Assembly: GCF_004362715.1 (NCBI RefSeq)
Contig: NZ_SNYC01000009.1
Span: forward strand, 146,293 to 210,292
Direction: 5' to 3'
DNA length: 64,000 bases
Source of the DNA: Pedobacter metabolipauper
Lineage (GTDB): Bacteria > Bacteroidota > Bacteroidia > Sphingobacteriales > Sphingobacteriaceae
The position numbers were made by a program, and so were the translations under genes. The notes under the pieces were generated by a model. It had not been told where the DNA came from. It saw nothing but the letters and a program-made list of their open reading frames with translations, and ran no database searches. Below are positions 34,120 to 41,737 of this stretch, one piece after another. How positions within the stretch are numbered: the first letter of the stretch is position 1; each line of letters starts with the position of its first letter.

Positions 34120-34350
34120 TTAAGGAACTGGGTCATGACCGTGACCACCCCATGGATTACATCTTCCAATTCGCTTTAAGGTTAACCATCCCCCTTTAAA
34201 TGGTCCATGCTTTTTTATTGCTTCAATTCCATATTGGGAGCAGGTTGGTGTAAACCTGCAGCTGGCTCCGAGCAATGGCGATAAGAGCCATTGGTAAAGC
34301 TTGATCAGCCCAAGAAAGATCCATCCAATAACCTGGTTAATTACGCCCAT
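34120..34350 (-). CDS. yidD: Membrane protein insertion efficiency factor
   Basis: A protein of 76 residues with the YidD pattern: an amphipathic/hydrophobic N-terminus (IGWIFLGLIKLYQWLLSPLLG), the core CRFTPTCSQYGIEAIKKHG with its three-Cys region, and CNPWGGHGHDPVP at the end. It helps insert membrane proteins with YidC. The ATG at 34350 is chosen over a GTG one codon earlier. It overlaps the end of rnpA by 14 nt, the usual arrangement. Confidence 0.95.
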   Translation of the reverse strand: MGVINQVIGWIFLGLIKLYQWLLSPLLGASCRFTPTCSQYGIEAIKKHGPFKGGWLTLKRIGRCNPWGGHGHDPVP

Positions 34351-34732
34351 CACTTTCTATGTTAACCAGCAATTTTTTAAACACACCTGACAGTTTCTTT
34401 TCAAAAAAAGAATAGTCATAGATCTGTTTACCAACAAATTGTAAAGAAAGCAATAAAAGCTGTTCGCGATTAGCGAGATCCGTATAAAGCTGCAATTGCT
34501 TTTGCAAGCGATATGCTTCCCTGCAGCGGCGTTTGATCAGGTTCCTGTCAACCGCTTTTTTGAATCTTTTTTTAGACGCATTGATCACAACCTGCACCGG
34601 ATATTGATGCGGTGTATCTGTAAAGATATACGATACGCGAAAAGGATATAATAAAAAAGAAGAACCGTCCTTAAATAGCAGATCTATTAATTTTCTGCTA
34701 CATAACCGTTCTTCTTTGCTGAATGTGTTCAT
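34337..34732 (-). CDS. rnpA: Ribonuclease P protein component
   Basis: A protein of 131 residues. The RNR signature KKAVDRNLIKRRCREAYR and the N-terminal FSKEERLCSRKLIDLLF are typical of RnpA, which assists the RNase P RNA in tRNA 5' maturation. The ATG at 34732 gives the normal start MNTFSKEERL; a longer reading upstream has no family support. It lies between rpmH and yidD as in most bacteria. Confidence 0.95.
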   Translation of the reverse strand: MNTFSKEERLCSRKLIDLLFKDGSSFLLYPFRVSYIFTDTPHQYPVQVVINASKKRFKKAVDRNLIKRRCREAYRLQKQLQLYTDLANREQLLLLSLQFVGKQIYDYSFFEKKLSGVFKKLLVNIESDGRN

Positions 34733-34793
34733 ATTTTTGATTGCAAATTTGCAGACATTCTGATCTGCCAGCACCAGGTGCTGCAATCAAAAA

Positions 34794-34952
34794 CTATGCT
34801 TTATGACGACGTTCGTCAGAAACTGATAATCTTTTTCTTCCTTTTGCACGACGTGAAGCTAATACTCTTCTACCGTTTGCTGTAGCCATTCTTTCGCGGA
34901 AGCCGTGTTTGTTTCTTCTCTTTCTTTGCGAAGGTTGGAATGTTCTTTTCAT
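34794..34952 (-). CDS. rpmH: 50S ribosomal protein L34
   Basis: A very short gene of 52 codons. The protein starts MKRTFQPSQRKRRNKHGFRE and ends SVSDERRHKA, rich in Arg and Lys with the L34 hallmarks KRTFQPS and HGFR, then ATANGRRVLASRRAKGRKRL. The start is 41 nt downstream of a strong promoter box. It heads the rpmH-rnpA-yidD run, 61 nt before rnpA. Confidence 0.97.
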   Translation of the reverse strand: MKRTFQPSQRKRRNKHGFRERMATANGRRVLASRRAKGRKRLSVSDERRHKA

Positions 34953-34992
34953 AACTGTATTATATCTTAACTATTTTTTTAAATAAGAGGTG

Positions 34993-35024
34993 CAAATATA
35001 GTGTGATTTTTTTCTAATTGCAAA
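34993..35024 (-). promoter_or_regulatory. Promoter of rpmH
   Basis: On the minus strand, TTTG (35021-35024) and TATATTTG (34993-35000) are spaced by 20 bp, matching the Bacteroidota consensus. The predicted transcription start is about 35 nt upstream of the rpmH ATG. Confidence 0.8.
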
Positions 35025-35039
35025 TAGATTTCGATTTTT

Positions 35040-35780
35040 CTATAAGCCTAAAGCTGCTTTCAACTTTATGTACCCTGTTTTGCTTACCGGCAGCCAGATA
35101 TCTGATTTCAAAAGAACAATATAACTGTCTTTTTCTTTCAATTCAATCCGGGTTACCTGGGCCAAATTTATAATATACGAACGATGAATACGAATAAATT
35201 GTGCGGAATCGAGCGTCTGCTCAAAAAAGCTCATCGTTTTATTCTTATGAAAGATACCTTCTGTTGTACTTAATTTCACATAATCATCATCTGCCTCCAG
35301 GTAATGGATATCACTTACTGCAATGATCTTGATCACCCCGTTCTTTTTAACCACCACCCTGTTGTTTTGTGCAGGGCTTAAGGCTGCTGAATCCAACAGC
35401 TCTTGTGTAGCACTTATCTCTGCATTTGTTAAGCGTAAGGGCAGCTTTTGAATGGCCAGGTCAAACCTGCTTTTTTCTATCGGCTTCAAGAGATAGTCTA
35501 CCGCACTTACTTCAAATGCCTTGATTGCATATTCGTCAAATGCGGTCGTAAAAATTACTGCCGGGTGTTTATCCAGAAGCTCCAGCATTTCAAAGCCATT
35601 GATCTTTGGCATCTGGATATCCAAAAATATAAAGTCAGGCTGATGTTGTGTAATCGCTTTTATGCCTTCAAAGCCATCACTGCACTCTGCAACGACCTCA
35701 ATATCCGGAAAACTGCTCAAATAATGTTTCACAATATCCCTGGCTAAGGGCTCATCATCAATTAGTATTGTTCTTATCAT
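35040..35780 (-). CDS. LytTR-family response regulator
   Basis: A protein of 246 residues. The receiver domain has LIDDEPLARD, the phosphoacceptor in FIFLDIQMPKINGFEML, Thr in IFTTAFDEYAIKAF and Lys in LLKPIEKS. The C-terminal LytTR domain (about 140-246) has IHYLEADDDYVKL and FIRIHRSYIINLAQV. It is the last gene of a three-gene operon with a LiaF-like membrane protein and its kinase, and overlaps the kinase stop by 23 nt. It probably reads out the cell-envelope state, as inferred from the LiaF-like neighbour. Confidence 0.93.
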   Translation of the reverse strand: MIRTILIDDEPLARDIVKHYLSSFPDIEVVAECSDGFEGIKAITQHQPDFIFLDIQMPKINGFEMLELLDKHPAVIFTTAFDEYAIKAFEVSAVDYLLKPIEKSRFDLAIQKLPLRLTNAEISATQELLDSAALSPAQNNRVVVKKNGVIKIIAVSDIHYLEADDDYVKLSTTEGIFHKNKTMSFFEQTLDSAQFIRIHRSYIINLAQVTRIELKEKDSYIVLLKSDIWLPVSKTGYIKLKAALGL

Positions 35781-36819
35781 TATTCTGAGGTATTTTAAGC
35801 GTTGTTATAAATAATTTTTCTTCAGTAGCCTGTGTATGTAATAAGGTATCATCCGCGAATAACAAATATAGCCTTCTTCTAATTGCCGTCAAACCAAAAC
35901 CGGTGCCTCCTGTTGCTTTCATTTCAGGATCGTATGGATTCTCTACCTGTATAACCAGCGTCTGGTGTTCTACCGTAACATTCATCGTAATGGTTATGGG
36001 TGCCGATGTATTGTACAAGCCGAACTTAATCGCATTTTCTACTATTGGCTGCAATAGTGTGCCCGGCAAACAGAGATCCATTGTTGCTTCATCTATGGTA
36101 ACCTGAATGTTAAGTCTGTGGCTAAAGCGTACTTTTTCAATATCGAGATAGAGCTGGATATATTCCATTTCTTCTCTGACGTTAACCCACACTTCGTCGT
36201 CCCGTTTAAGGGTTCCCCGTAAAAAAGAAGCGAGCTTAGTAATCATGGTACCTGCCTCCGTTGGGTTTACAATGGTTAATGCATATACTGAATTTAAGCT
36301 GTTAAATAGAAAATGGGGCTGCAGCTGATGTCTTAGTTTGTTTAATTCAGCTTCTTTGGATAAATTCTGGGCAGTAAGCAGCCTGTCTTGCGTGGCAGAT
36401 TGCTCTTCCAGCCTGTACCATAAGATATTGGCGAGGGCGCACCAGGCCAGAAATACAAAGACAATGATGAAACGGATTAGCAAGGACAGGTTTAGAAAGC
36501 TCTGGTAAGTAACATTTCCATCAAATACAAGGTTTAGTACAAACTTACTGGCGTAAGTAATTACAAGCGCCAGTATCAATGTTAAAACCAATATGAACAA
36601 GATGGTTTCATCCTTAGGCTGGTAATATCCCAGCAAATTACTTAGAATAATACAGGCAATGGCCAGCAGGCCATTGGTAACCAGACTATCAGAAACTGAT
36701 ATAAGCAGGTTAAAATTCAGCGTATAATAGAACAAAAACACAAAAACCCCCACCCAGGCTATAAATATAGCAGATGAGAATTTCTGTATCTTGGGGATGG
36801 ATAAAGGTCTTGTTGTCAT
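35758..36819 (-). CDS. YesM/LytS-type sensor histidine kinase
   Basis: A protein of 353 residues with four hydrophobic N-terminal helices (about 15-150) and no large extracytoplasmic domain. A His_kinase domain follows with the phosphoacceptor motif HQLQPHFLFNSLNSVYAL, EEMEYIQLYLDIEKVRF and an ATP lobe with LLQPIVENAIKFGL and GTGFGLTAIRRRL. It should phosphorylate the LytTR regulator encoded next. Kinases of this build sense within the membrane, often through a LiaF-type partner, which is encoded directly upstream. Confidence 0.92.
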   Translation of the reverse strand: MTTRPLSIPKIQKFSSAIFIAWVGVFVFLFYYTLNFNLLISVSDSLVTNGLLAIACIILSNLLGYYQPKDETILFILVLTLILALVITYASKFVLNLVFDGNVTYQSFLNLSLLIRFIIVFVFLAWCALANILWYRLEEQSATQDRLLTAQNLSKEAELNKLRHQLQPHFLFNSLNSVYALTIVNPTEAGTMITKLASFLRGTLKRDDEVWVNVREEMEYIQLYLDIEKVRFSHRLNIQVTIDEATMDLCLPGTLLQPIVENAIKFGLYNTSAPITITMNVTVEHQTLVIQVENPYDPEMKATGGTGFGLTAIRRRLYLLFADDTLLHTQATEEKLFITTLKIPQNNDKNNTN

Positions 36820-36828
36820 AATGCCCCT

Positions 36829-37596
36829 TTAAAAGTTCCTGATATCTACACCACCAAATAGGGCTACTCCTTTAATAATTAATATTTTACGCGCTTCATC
36901 ACTCTTAACCGGCCCTACCCCTCTTTTATCGTCCATTCCGCCAAAGATGGCTGTAACTTCTGATTTCACTTCCCAGTTTGATGGAATAATGATCTTTGTT
37001 CCGCCAAAGATGGCCACCACATCCAGGGTAATGGTCCCTTGAAAATCTGCCTGCGTCAGGTTAATATCACATCCGCCGAAGATGGCAATGACATCTCCTC
37101 CTTTAAAATTCTTAGAGTAAATATTCTGGTGACTTCCACCAAACACATTCACTGAATCCAAAATATCATGTTCATTGATCCCGCCTTCTACCGGCTGGGG
37201 TTCTGCTTCTGCAGCAGGGTCAAAGGCATCAAAGTTAGTGGGTTTCTTTTTCCATTTCTTGTCCCATTTGTGTTTATGAAGGCTTTTAGGCTTTAAGATG
37301 AGAAACAATCCCAACACGGTTAAGCCGATCGGAAAGTATAATTTAGAAAGGTTGTATGCTGTAATATCTGCAAGTGTAAACATACCACCGATCAATACCA
37401 TAACCAGCCAGCCAATGCCATTAAAATCCCTTTTATAACCTACCAGCAATCCTATAACGATGAGCATGGTATGCCAGCTAATTATCCAATGTGGTATTTC
37501 AATACCAAAATTCCTTAAAAAAAATACCATCCCCACTACCAGGATCACCACTCCTGTAACTATTCTGCTCGAACTATTATTTGTGCACTTTTCCAT
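36829..37596 (-). CDS. LiaF-like membrane protein with C-terminal FGG-repeat domain
   Basis: A protein of 255 residues, first gene of the operon. Four short hydrophobic helices (about 12-100, beginning VTGVVILVVGMVFFLRNFGI) form a LiaI/LiaF-like membrane part. A basic linker follows, then a C-terminal domain with five regularly spaced FGG turns (VNVFGGSH, IAIFGGCD, VAIFGGTK, TAIFGGMD, VALFGGVD), a beta-solenoid-like fold found in LiaF and related proteins. In Firmicutes LiaF restrains a kinase until the envelope is damaged; the same logic is inferred here. Confidence 0.85.
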   Translation of the reverse strand: MEKCTNNSSSRIVTGVVILVVGMVFFLRNFGIEIPHWIISWHTMLIVIGLLVGYKRDFNGIGWLVMVLIGGMFTLADITAYNLSKLYFPIGLTVLGLFLILKPKSLHKHKWDKKWKKKPTNFDAFDPAAEAEPQPVEGGINEHDILDSVNVFGGSHQNIYSKNFKGGDVIAIFGGCDINLTQADFQGTITLDVVAIFGGTKIIIPSNWEVKSEVTAIFGGMDDKRGVGPVKSDEARKILIIKGVALFGGVDIRNF

Positions 37597-37651
37597 TTTC
37601 TTATATTATATATCTGATTAGATAAAAATTGCTGCGTTGTCTTTGTTTCTT

Positions 37652-37682
37652 CAAATGTATACAGAAGCATTCCATTACCAAA
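37652..37682 (-). promoter_or_regulatory. Promoter of the LiaF-like/kinase/regulator operon
   Basis: On the minus strand, TTTG (37679-37682) and TACATTTG (37652-37659) are spaced by exactly 19 bp. This predicts a leader of about 50 nt before the ATG at 37596. Confidence 0.78.
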
Positions 37683-37761
37683 TAGCAATTCGCAATATGC
37701 AGGTAAAAGGTCGGTAAATAACAATTTTTAATCGGTGAAAAAATATTCGTTAATTTGATCT

Positions 37762-38628
37762 ATGAAAAAATTGCTGTTTATCTTATACCTACTGATACCT
37801 GTAATTTCTGTTGCTCAAAATACAGAACATTATAAAATTTACGATGTAAAACAGCAAAAAATAATCACCTTAAATGAATTGGCCAGTGGGTTAAGCGGTA
37901 TTGATGTCTTATTCTTTGGCGAAGAGCACAACGATTCGATCGGACACCAGCTGGAGTTGAATTTATTTAAAGCCATGCACAGCAATTATCCAAAGGTTGC
38001 CTTAACCACAGAGATGTTCCATACCGATGTTCAGCTGGTGCTGAATGAATATCTAAAGGGCTATATTTCTGAGAAGAATTTTATTAAAGATGCCAGGGCA
38101 TGGAACAATTATAAAGATTACAAACCCTTAATTGAATATGCCAGGGCCAACGATCTGAATGTAGTTGCCGGCAATGCCGCAACGCGCTACAGTAACCTGG
38201 TTACCAAATCTGGCTTAAGCGGTTTAGATGCCCTGCCTAAAACTTCAAAGCGTTTACTGCCCCCCTTACCTATAGATACCGCAACAGGAAACTATTACAA
38301 TAAATTCATAGAAACACTGGGCGGCCACAATATGGGCGGAATGAAAATTTACCAAACCCAAAATCTATGGGACGCGACTATGGCATGGTCTATTGCAACC
38401 TACATGAAAGCGAATAAAGGTTCAAAGATTTTACAGCTGAACGGCCGTTTTCACAGCGATGAGAAGTTGGGAACTTACCAGCAATTGAAAACTATGGCTC
38501 CGAAATTAAAAACGGCTAACCTCTCCTGTTTTTCTGCGGCCGACTTTAAGGATCCCAAATGGGAAGGTTATAAACACCTGGGTGATTATGTGATCATAAC
38601 CGACCCAGGTATTAAAAGAACTTTTTAA
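37762..38628 (+). CDS. ChaN-like exported protein
   Basis: A protein of 288 residues with a signal peptide (LLFILYLLIPVISVAQ). The mature part has the ChaN/EreA-like pattern: DVLFFGEEHNDSIGHQLE near the start, VALTTEMFHTDVQ, NNYKDYKPLIEYARANDLNVV and LQLNGRFHSDEKLG. ChaN-type proteins bind haem or metal and are implicated in iron uptake; related Tiki-type proteins are metalloproteases, so the role is open. The conserved Glu-Glu-His near residue 55 could bind a metal. It stands alone and converges directly on mscL. Confidence 0.82.
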   Translation: MKKLLFILYLLIPVISVAQNTEHYKIYDVKQQKIITLNELASGLSGIDVLFFGEEHNDSIGHQLELNLFKAMHSNYPKVALTTEMFHTDVQLVLNEYLKGYISEKNFIKDARAWNNYKDYKPLIEYARANDLNVVAGNAATRYSNLVTKSGLSGLDALPKTSKRLLPPLPIDTATGNYYNKFIETLGGHNMGGMKIYQTQNLWDATMAWSIATYMKANKGSKILQLNGRFHSDEKLGTYQQLKTMAPKLKTANLSCFSAADFKDPKWEGYKHLGDYVIITDPGIKRTF

Positions 38629-39060
38629 CTATTTTGCTTTTAACAGATCTCTGATCTCAGCCAGTAACACTTCTTCTTTAGACGGACCTGCAGGAGCTGC
38701 TGGTTTAGCTTCTTCCTTACGTTTTAAGGAATTGATTATTTTGACCAGCATAAAAACGGCAAGGGCCAATAAAAAGAAATTGATGGCTACCGTGATGAAA
38801 TTACCATAGGCAAAGATTACGGTATCCGGAATTTTACGGGCTTCTTCCAATGCCAGGTTCTCTGCCACCGTACCTTTAAGCACTACATACATGTTGCTGA
38901 AATCAACAGAGCCAATCACGGCCGAGATTAGCGGCATAACCAAATCTTTCACTACACTGTCAATGATCTTACTAAATGCACCTCCAATGATTACCCCTAC
39001 AGCGAGGTCCATTACACTGCCTTTAATGGCAAACTCTTTAAACTCTTTTACAAAACCCAT
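38629..39060 (-). CDS. mscL: Large-conductance mechanosensitive channel
   Basis: A protein of 143 residues. It begins MGFVKEFKEFAIKGSVMDLAVGVIIGGAF, with the N-terminal amphipathic helix and the glycine-rich pore-lining TM1, then VMPLISAVIG. TM2 is FITVAINFFLLALAVFMLVKI, and a C-terminal helix ends LAEIRDLLKAK. It forms a pentameric emergency release channel for hypo-osmotic shock. The extracellular loop is slightly longer than that of the E. coli protein. Confidence 0.96.
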   Translation of the reverse strand: MGFVKEFKEFAIKGSVMDLAVGVIIGGAFSKIIDSVVKDLVMPLISAVIGSVDFSNMYVVLKGTVAENLALEEARKIPDTVIFAYGNFITVAINFFLLALAVFMLVKIINSLKRKEEAKPAAPAGPSKEEVLLAEIRDLLKAK

Positions 39061-39205
39061 AAATAATTAGTTGCTATTTATTTAAAAATATAAATTCTAA
39101 CACTAAAATCAAAGGTATTGTTTCTGTCAATATTATTTTTCGGTTGTATATCAGCGTTTATTACAATTATAATTTGAGGAATTACTTTTATGTAAACGAA
39201 ATGCG

Positions 39206-39213
39206 TATTTTTG
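39206..39213 (+). promoter_or_regulatory. Promoter -7 box of rpoN
   Basis: TATTTTTG matches TAnnTTTG and lies 32 nt before the rpoN ATG. No TTG occurs at the ideal -33 distance. Confidence 0.45.
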
Positions 39214-39245
39214 AAACGGGTACATAAAATACCGATTTTTCCTTT

Positions 39246-40718
39246 ATGCTAAAACAACATTTACAACAAAAACTACTTCAAAAGTTATCACCGCAGCAAA
39301 TTCAATTTATTAAATTACTGCAAGTACCTACTGTTGCATTAGATACACGCATCAAAGAAGAACTGGAAGAAAACCCTGCACTGGAAGATCCCAGCTTAAT
39401 GATCGCTGAAGAGCCTAAAGGTGAATACGATGATCTGAATGATACCCCTGAAGATTATGATGCGGGTTCAAAAGAAGAAAGTTCTGATGAATTTAATGTT
39501 GACGATTATTTACAGGACGACAGTGTTAATGACTACAGCACCTCCTATAATAATAGTGATGATGATGAAGAGAAAAAAGAAACACCAATAGCTATTGAAA
39601 GTACTTTTTTTGAAAGCTTACAGGAACAGCTGGATCTCGTTCCATTATCTGATCAGGATTTTATTATCGGCAAACAGATCATTGGCAGTCTGGATGACGA
39701 CGGTTATCTGCGCAGGCCTATCACTTCTATGATCGATGATCTTGCATTTTCTCAGAATGTAATCGTTGAAGAGGAAGATGTACTGGAAATGTTAAAGGTA
39801 ATCCAGGGCTTCGACCCTCCTGGTATTGCGGCAAGGGATTTACAGGAATGCCTTACCCTGCAGCTGAGACGTAAAGACCCTGCAAATCCGATCATCCAGA
39901 AAGCCATTGCCATTGTTGAGCATTACCTGGATGAGTTTACACGGAAGCATTATGATAAACTAGAGAAATCTTTAGGATTGAACAGTGAAGACCTTAAAGA
40001 GATCATTGCTGAAATATTGAGACTTAATCCAAAGCCGGGCGACTCTAACCAGGTGACTACAAAGCAGCTTCAGGTTATACCCGACTTTCATGTTTCAAAT
40101 AACGATGGTACTTTAATACTTACCCTTAACTCTAAAAATGCCCCTGAATTAAGGGTTAGCCGCTCTTATATAGATATGTTTGATCACTATGATAAGGCGG
40201 CACAAAAAGATAAAAAATTAAAAGAGGCGGTACAATTCGTAAAGCAGAAGCTGGATTCGGCAAAATGGTTTATTGATGCCATTAAGCAGAGACAGCAAAC
40301 GCTGCTTAAAACAATGAATGCCATTATGCAGTATCAATATGAGTATCTGCTTACCGGAGATGAGCGTAAAATGCGTCCCATGATCTTAAAAGATATTGCA
40401 GATAAGATCGATATGGATATTTCTACCGTTTCAAGGGTTGCAAACTCTAAATATGTACAAACTGAATTTGGAACGTTCCTGTTAAAGTCTTTCTTTTCTG
40501 AAGCCATCCAAACAGAAAGCGGTGAAGAGGTCTCTAATAAAGAGGTAAAAAAGATATTGGAAGACTGTATCGGTAATGAAGATAAGCGCAAACCGCTTGC
40601 TGATGAAAAACTAACGGACATTTTAAAGGAAAGAGGGTACAACATTGCCCGCAGAACGGTTGCTAAATACAGGGAACAGATGAATATTCCTGTTGCCCGT
40701 TTAAGAAAAGAACTTTAA
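39246..40718 (+). CDS. rpoN: RNA polymerase sigma-54 factor
   Basis: A protein of 490 residues. Region I begins MLKQHLQQKLLQKLSPQQIQ with the Gln/Leu-rich activator-interaction segment and ELEENPALE. Region II (about 50-115) is very acidic. The core-binding domain follows, then the HTH (IADKIDMDISTVSRVANSKYV), and the C-terminal RpoN box is ARRTVAKYRE. It needs AAA+ activators for open-complex formation; none is encoded in this window. It is a single gene, convergent with the PorP gene. Confidence 0.97.
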   Translation: MLKQHLQQKLLQKLSPQQIQFIKLLQVPTVALDTRIKEELEENPALEDPSLMIAEEPKGEYDDLNDTPEDYDAGSKEESSDEFNVDDYLQDDSVNDYSTSYNNSDDDEEKKETPIAIESTFFESLQEQLDLVPLSDQDFIIGKQIIGSLDDDGYLRRPITSMIDDLAFSQNVIVEEEDVLEMLKVIQGFDPPGIAARDLQECLTLQLRRKDPANPIIQKAIAIVEHYLDEFTRKHYDKLEKSLGLNSEDLKEIIAEILRLNPKPGDSNQVTTKQLQVIPDFHVSNNDGTLILTLNSKNAPELRVSRSYIDMFDHYDKAAQKDKKLKEAVQFVKQKLDSAKWFIDAIKQRQQTLLKTMNAIMQYQYEYLLTGDERKMRPMILKDIADKIDMDISTVSRVANSKYVQTEFGTFLLKSFFSEAIQTESGEEVSNKEVKKILEDCIGNEDKRKPLADEKLTDILKERGYNIARRTVAKYREQMNIPVARLRKEL

Positions 40719-40722
40719 GCTG

Positions 40723-41736
40723 CTACCACATTCTTTGGGTACTCAGTACTTCGTAAATATTATTGAGCTGAATACCCAAAACTATTTCATGACTTCCACT
40801 GCTCACATTATTTAATGCAGAAGTTACAAAGTCGTACGAGTACGTTAGATTAAACAGCTTACTGACGTTAACACCTGCAAGTGCGGAGAACGAATCGTTT
40901 TTACGATAGCTCCCTCCTATCCACAACCTGTCTTTAAATGCAAGCTTTATATTCGCATCAATAGATATTGGTGTTGGACTTACCTTTTTAATCATTACAG
41001 AAGGTGTAGCCGCAATGTCTTCCACTAAGAAGAACCGGTAGCCGGTAGTTAAGAATATATGAGGAACTTCTTTTCCGGTATTGTATCCGGATTCATTGGT
41101 AAACTTTAATTTTTGGGGCAGGATCTGCTGTACGGATGCACCTGCAAAAAAGCTGGCCCCGTATAACCATACACCCATGCTCAGGTCTGGCTTTACCTGG
41201 CTTACAATTGTATTTTGAATTGCAGGATCGTATTCCTGTTCAAATGAAAGTGCATTTACATCTAATCCAATACGTGTTAATCCAGCTGCTACACCCAATG
41301 AAAGGTTCAATTGGCCAGTCATTTGCAGGTGATAAGCATAGGTTACATTGGCATCCAGTCTGGACAAAGGGCCAACATCATCTATAACGGCCATCACACC
41401 AACGCCATGATGGGCTGGTGAGGCCGTATAATTCTGCATATAGTTCCTGCTCATGGGGTCATCTCCGTTATCAGGCAGGGAGAGTGCATTTCTCCATAGA
41501 TATTCATCTCCGAGGCTCCAGTTTGCAGAAACGAACGAAGTTTGAGGGGCATCTTTTATACCGGTCCATTGTTTTCTATAACCAATTTTAACATCGGTAT
41601 AATTTTCCATTCCACTTAAGGCCGGATTCAGCAGATAATTATTAAAAATATATTGGGTATACTGCGGCCTTTGCTGCGCAATACTGCTAAAATTGACTAG
41701 AATTAATGCAAAAAATAAATACGCGGCTGATCTCAC
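40723..41736 (-). CDS. PorP/SprF-family outer-membrane protein (type IX secretion)
   Basis: A protein of 337 residues that starts at a GTG (41734-41736), one base after the stop of the large upstream gene. A signal peptide (YLFFALILVNFSSIAQ) precedes the family hallmark QRPQYTQYIFNNYLLNPALSGMENY and GYRKQWTGIKDAPQTSF. The rest is beta-barrel sequence. PorP/SprF proteins are outer-membrane components that work with type B-sorted T9SS substrates. The gene pair here follows that pattern exactly. Confidence 0.93.
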   Translation of the reverse strand: MRSAAYLFFALILVNFSSIAQQRPQYTQYIFNNYLLNPALSGMENYTDVKIGYRKQWTGIKDAPQTSFVSANWSLGDEYLWRNALSLPDNGDDPMSRNYMQNYTASPAHHGVGVMAVIDDVGPLSRLDANVTYAYHLQMTGQLNLSLGVAAGLTRIGLDVNALSFEQEYDPAIQNTIVSQVKPDLSMGVWLYGASFFAGASVQQILPQKLKFTNESGYNTGKEVPHIFLTTGYRFFLVEDIAATPSVMIKKVSPTPISIDANIKLAFKDRLWIGGSYRKNDSFSALAGVNVSKLFNLTYSYDFVTSALNNVSSGSHEIVLGIQLNNIYEVLSTQRMW

Positions 41737-41737
41737 T

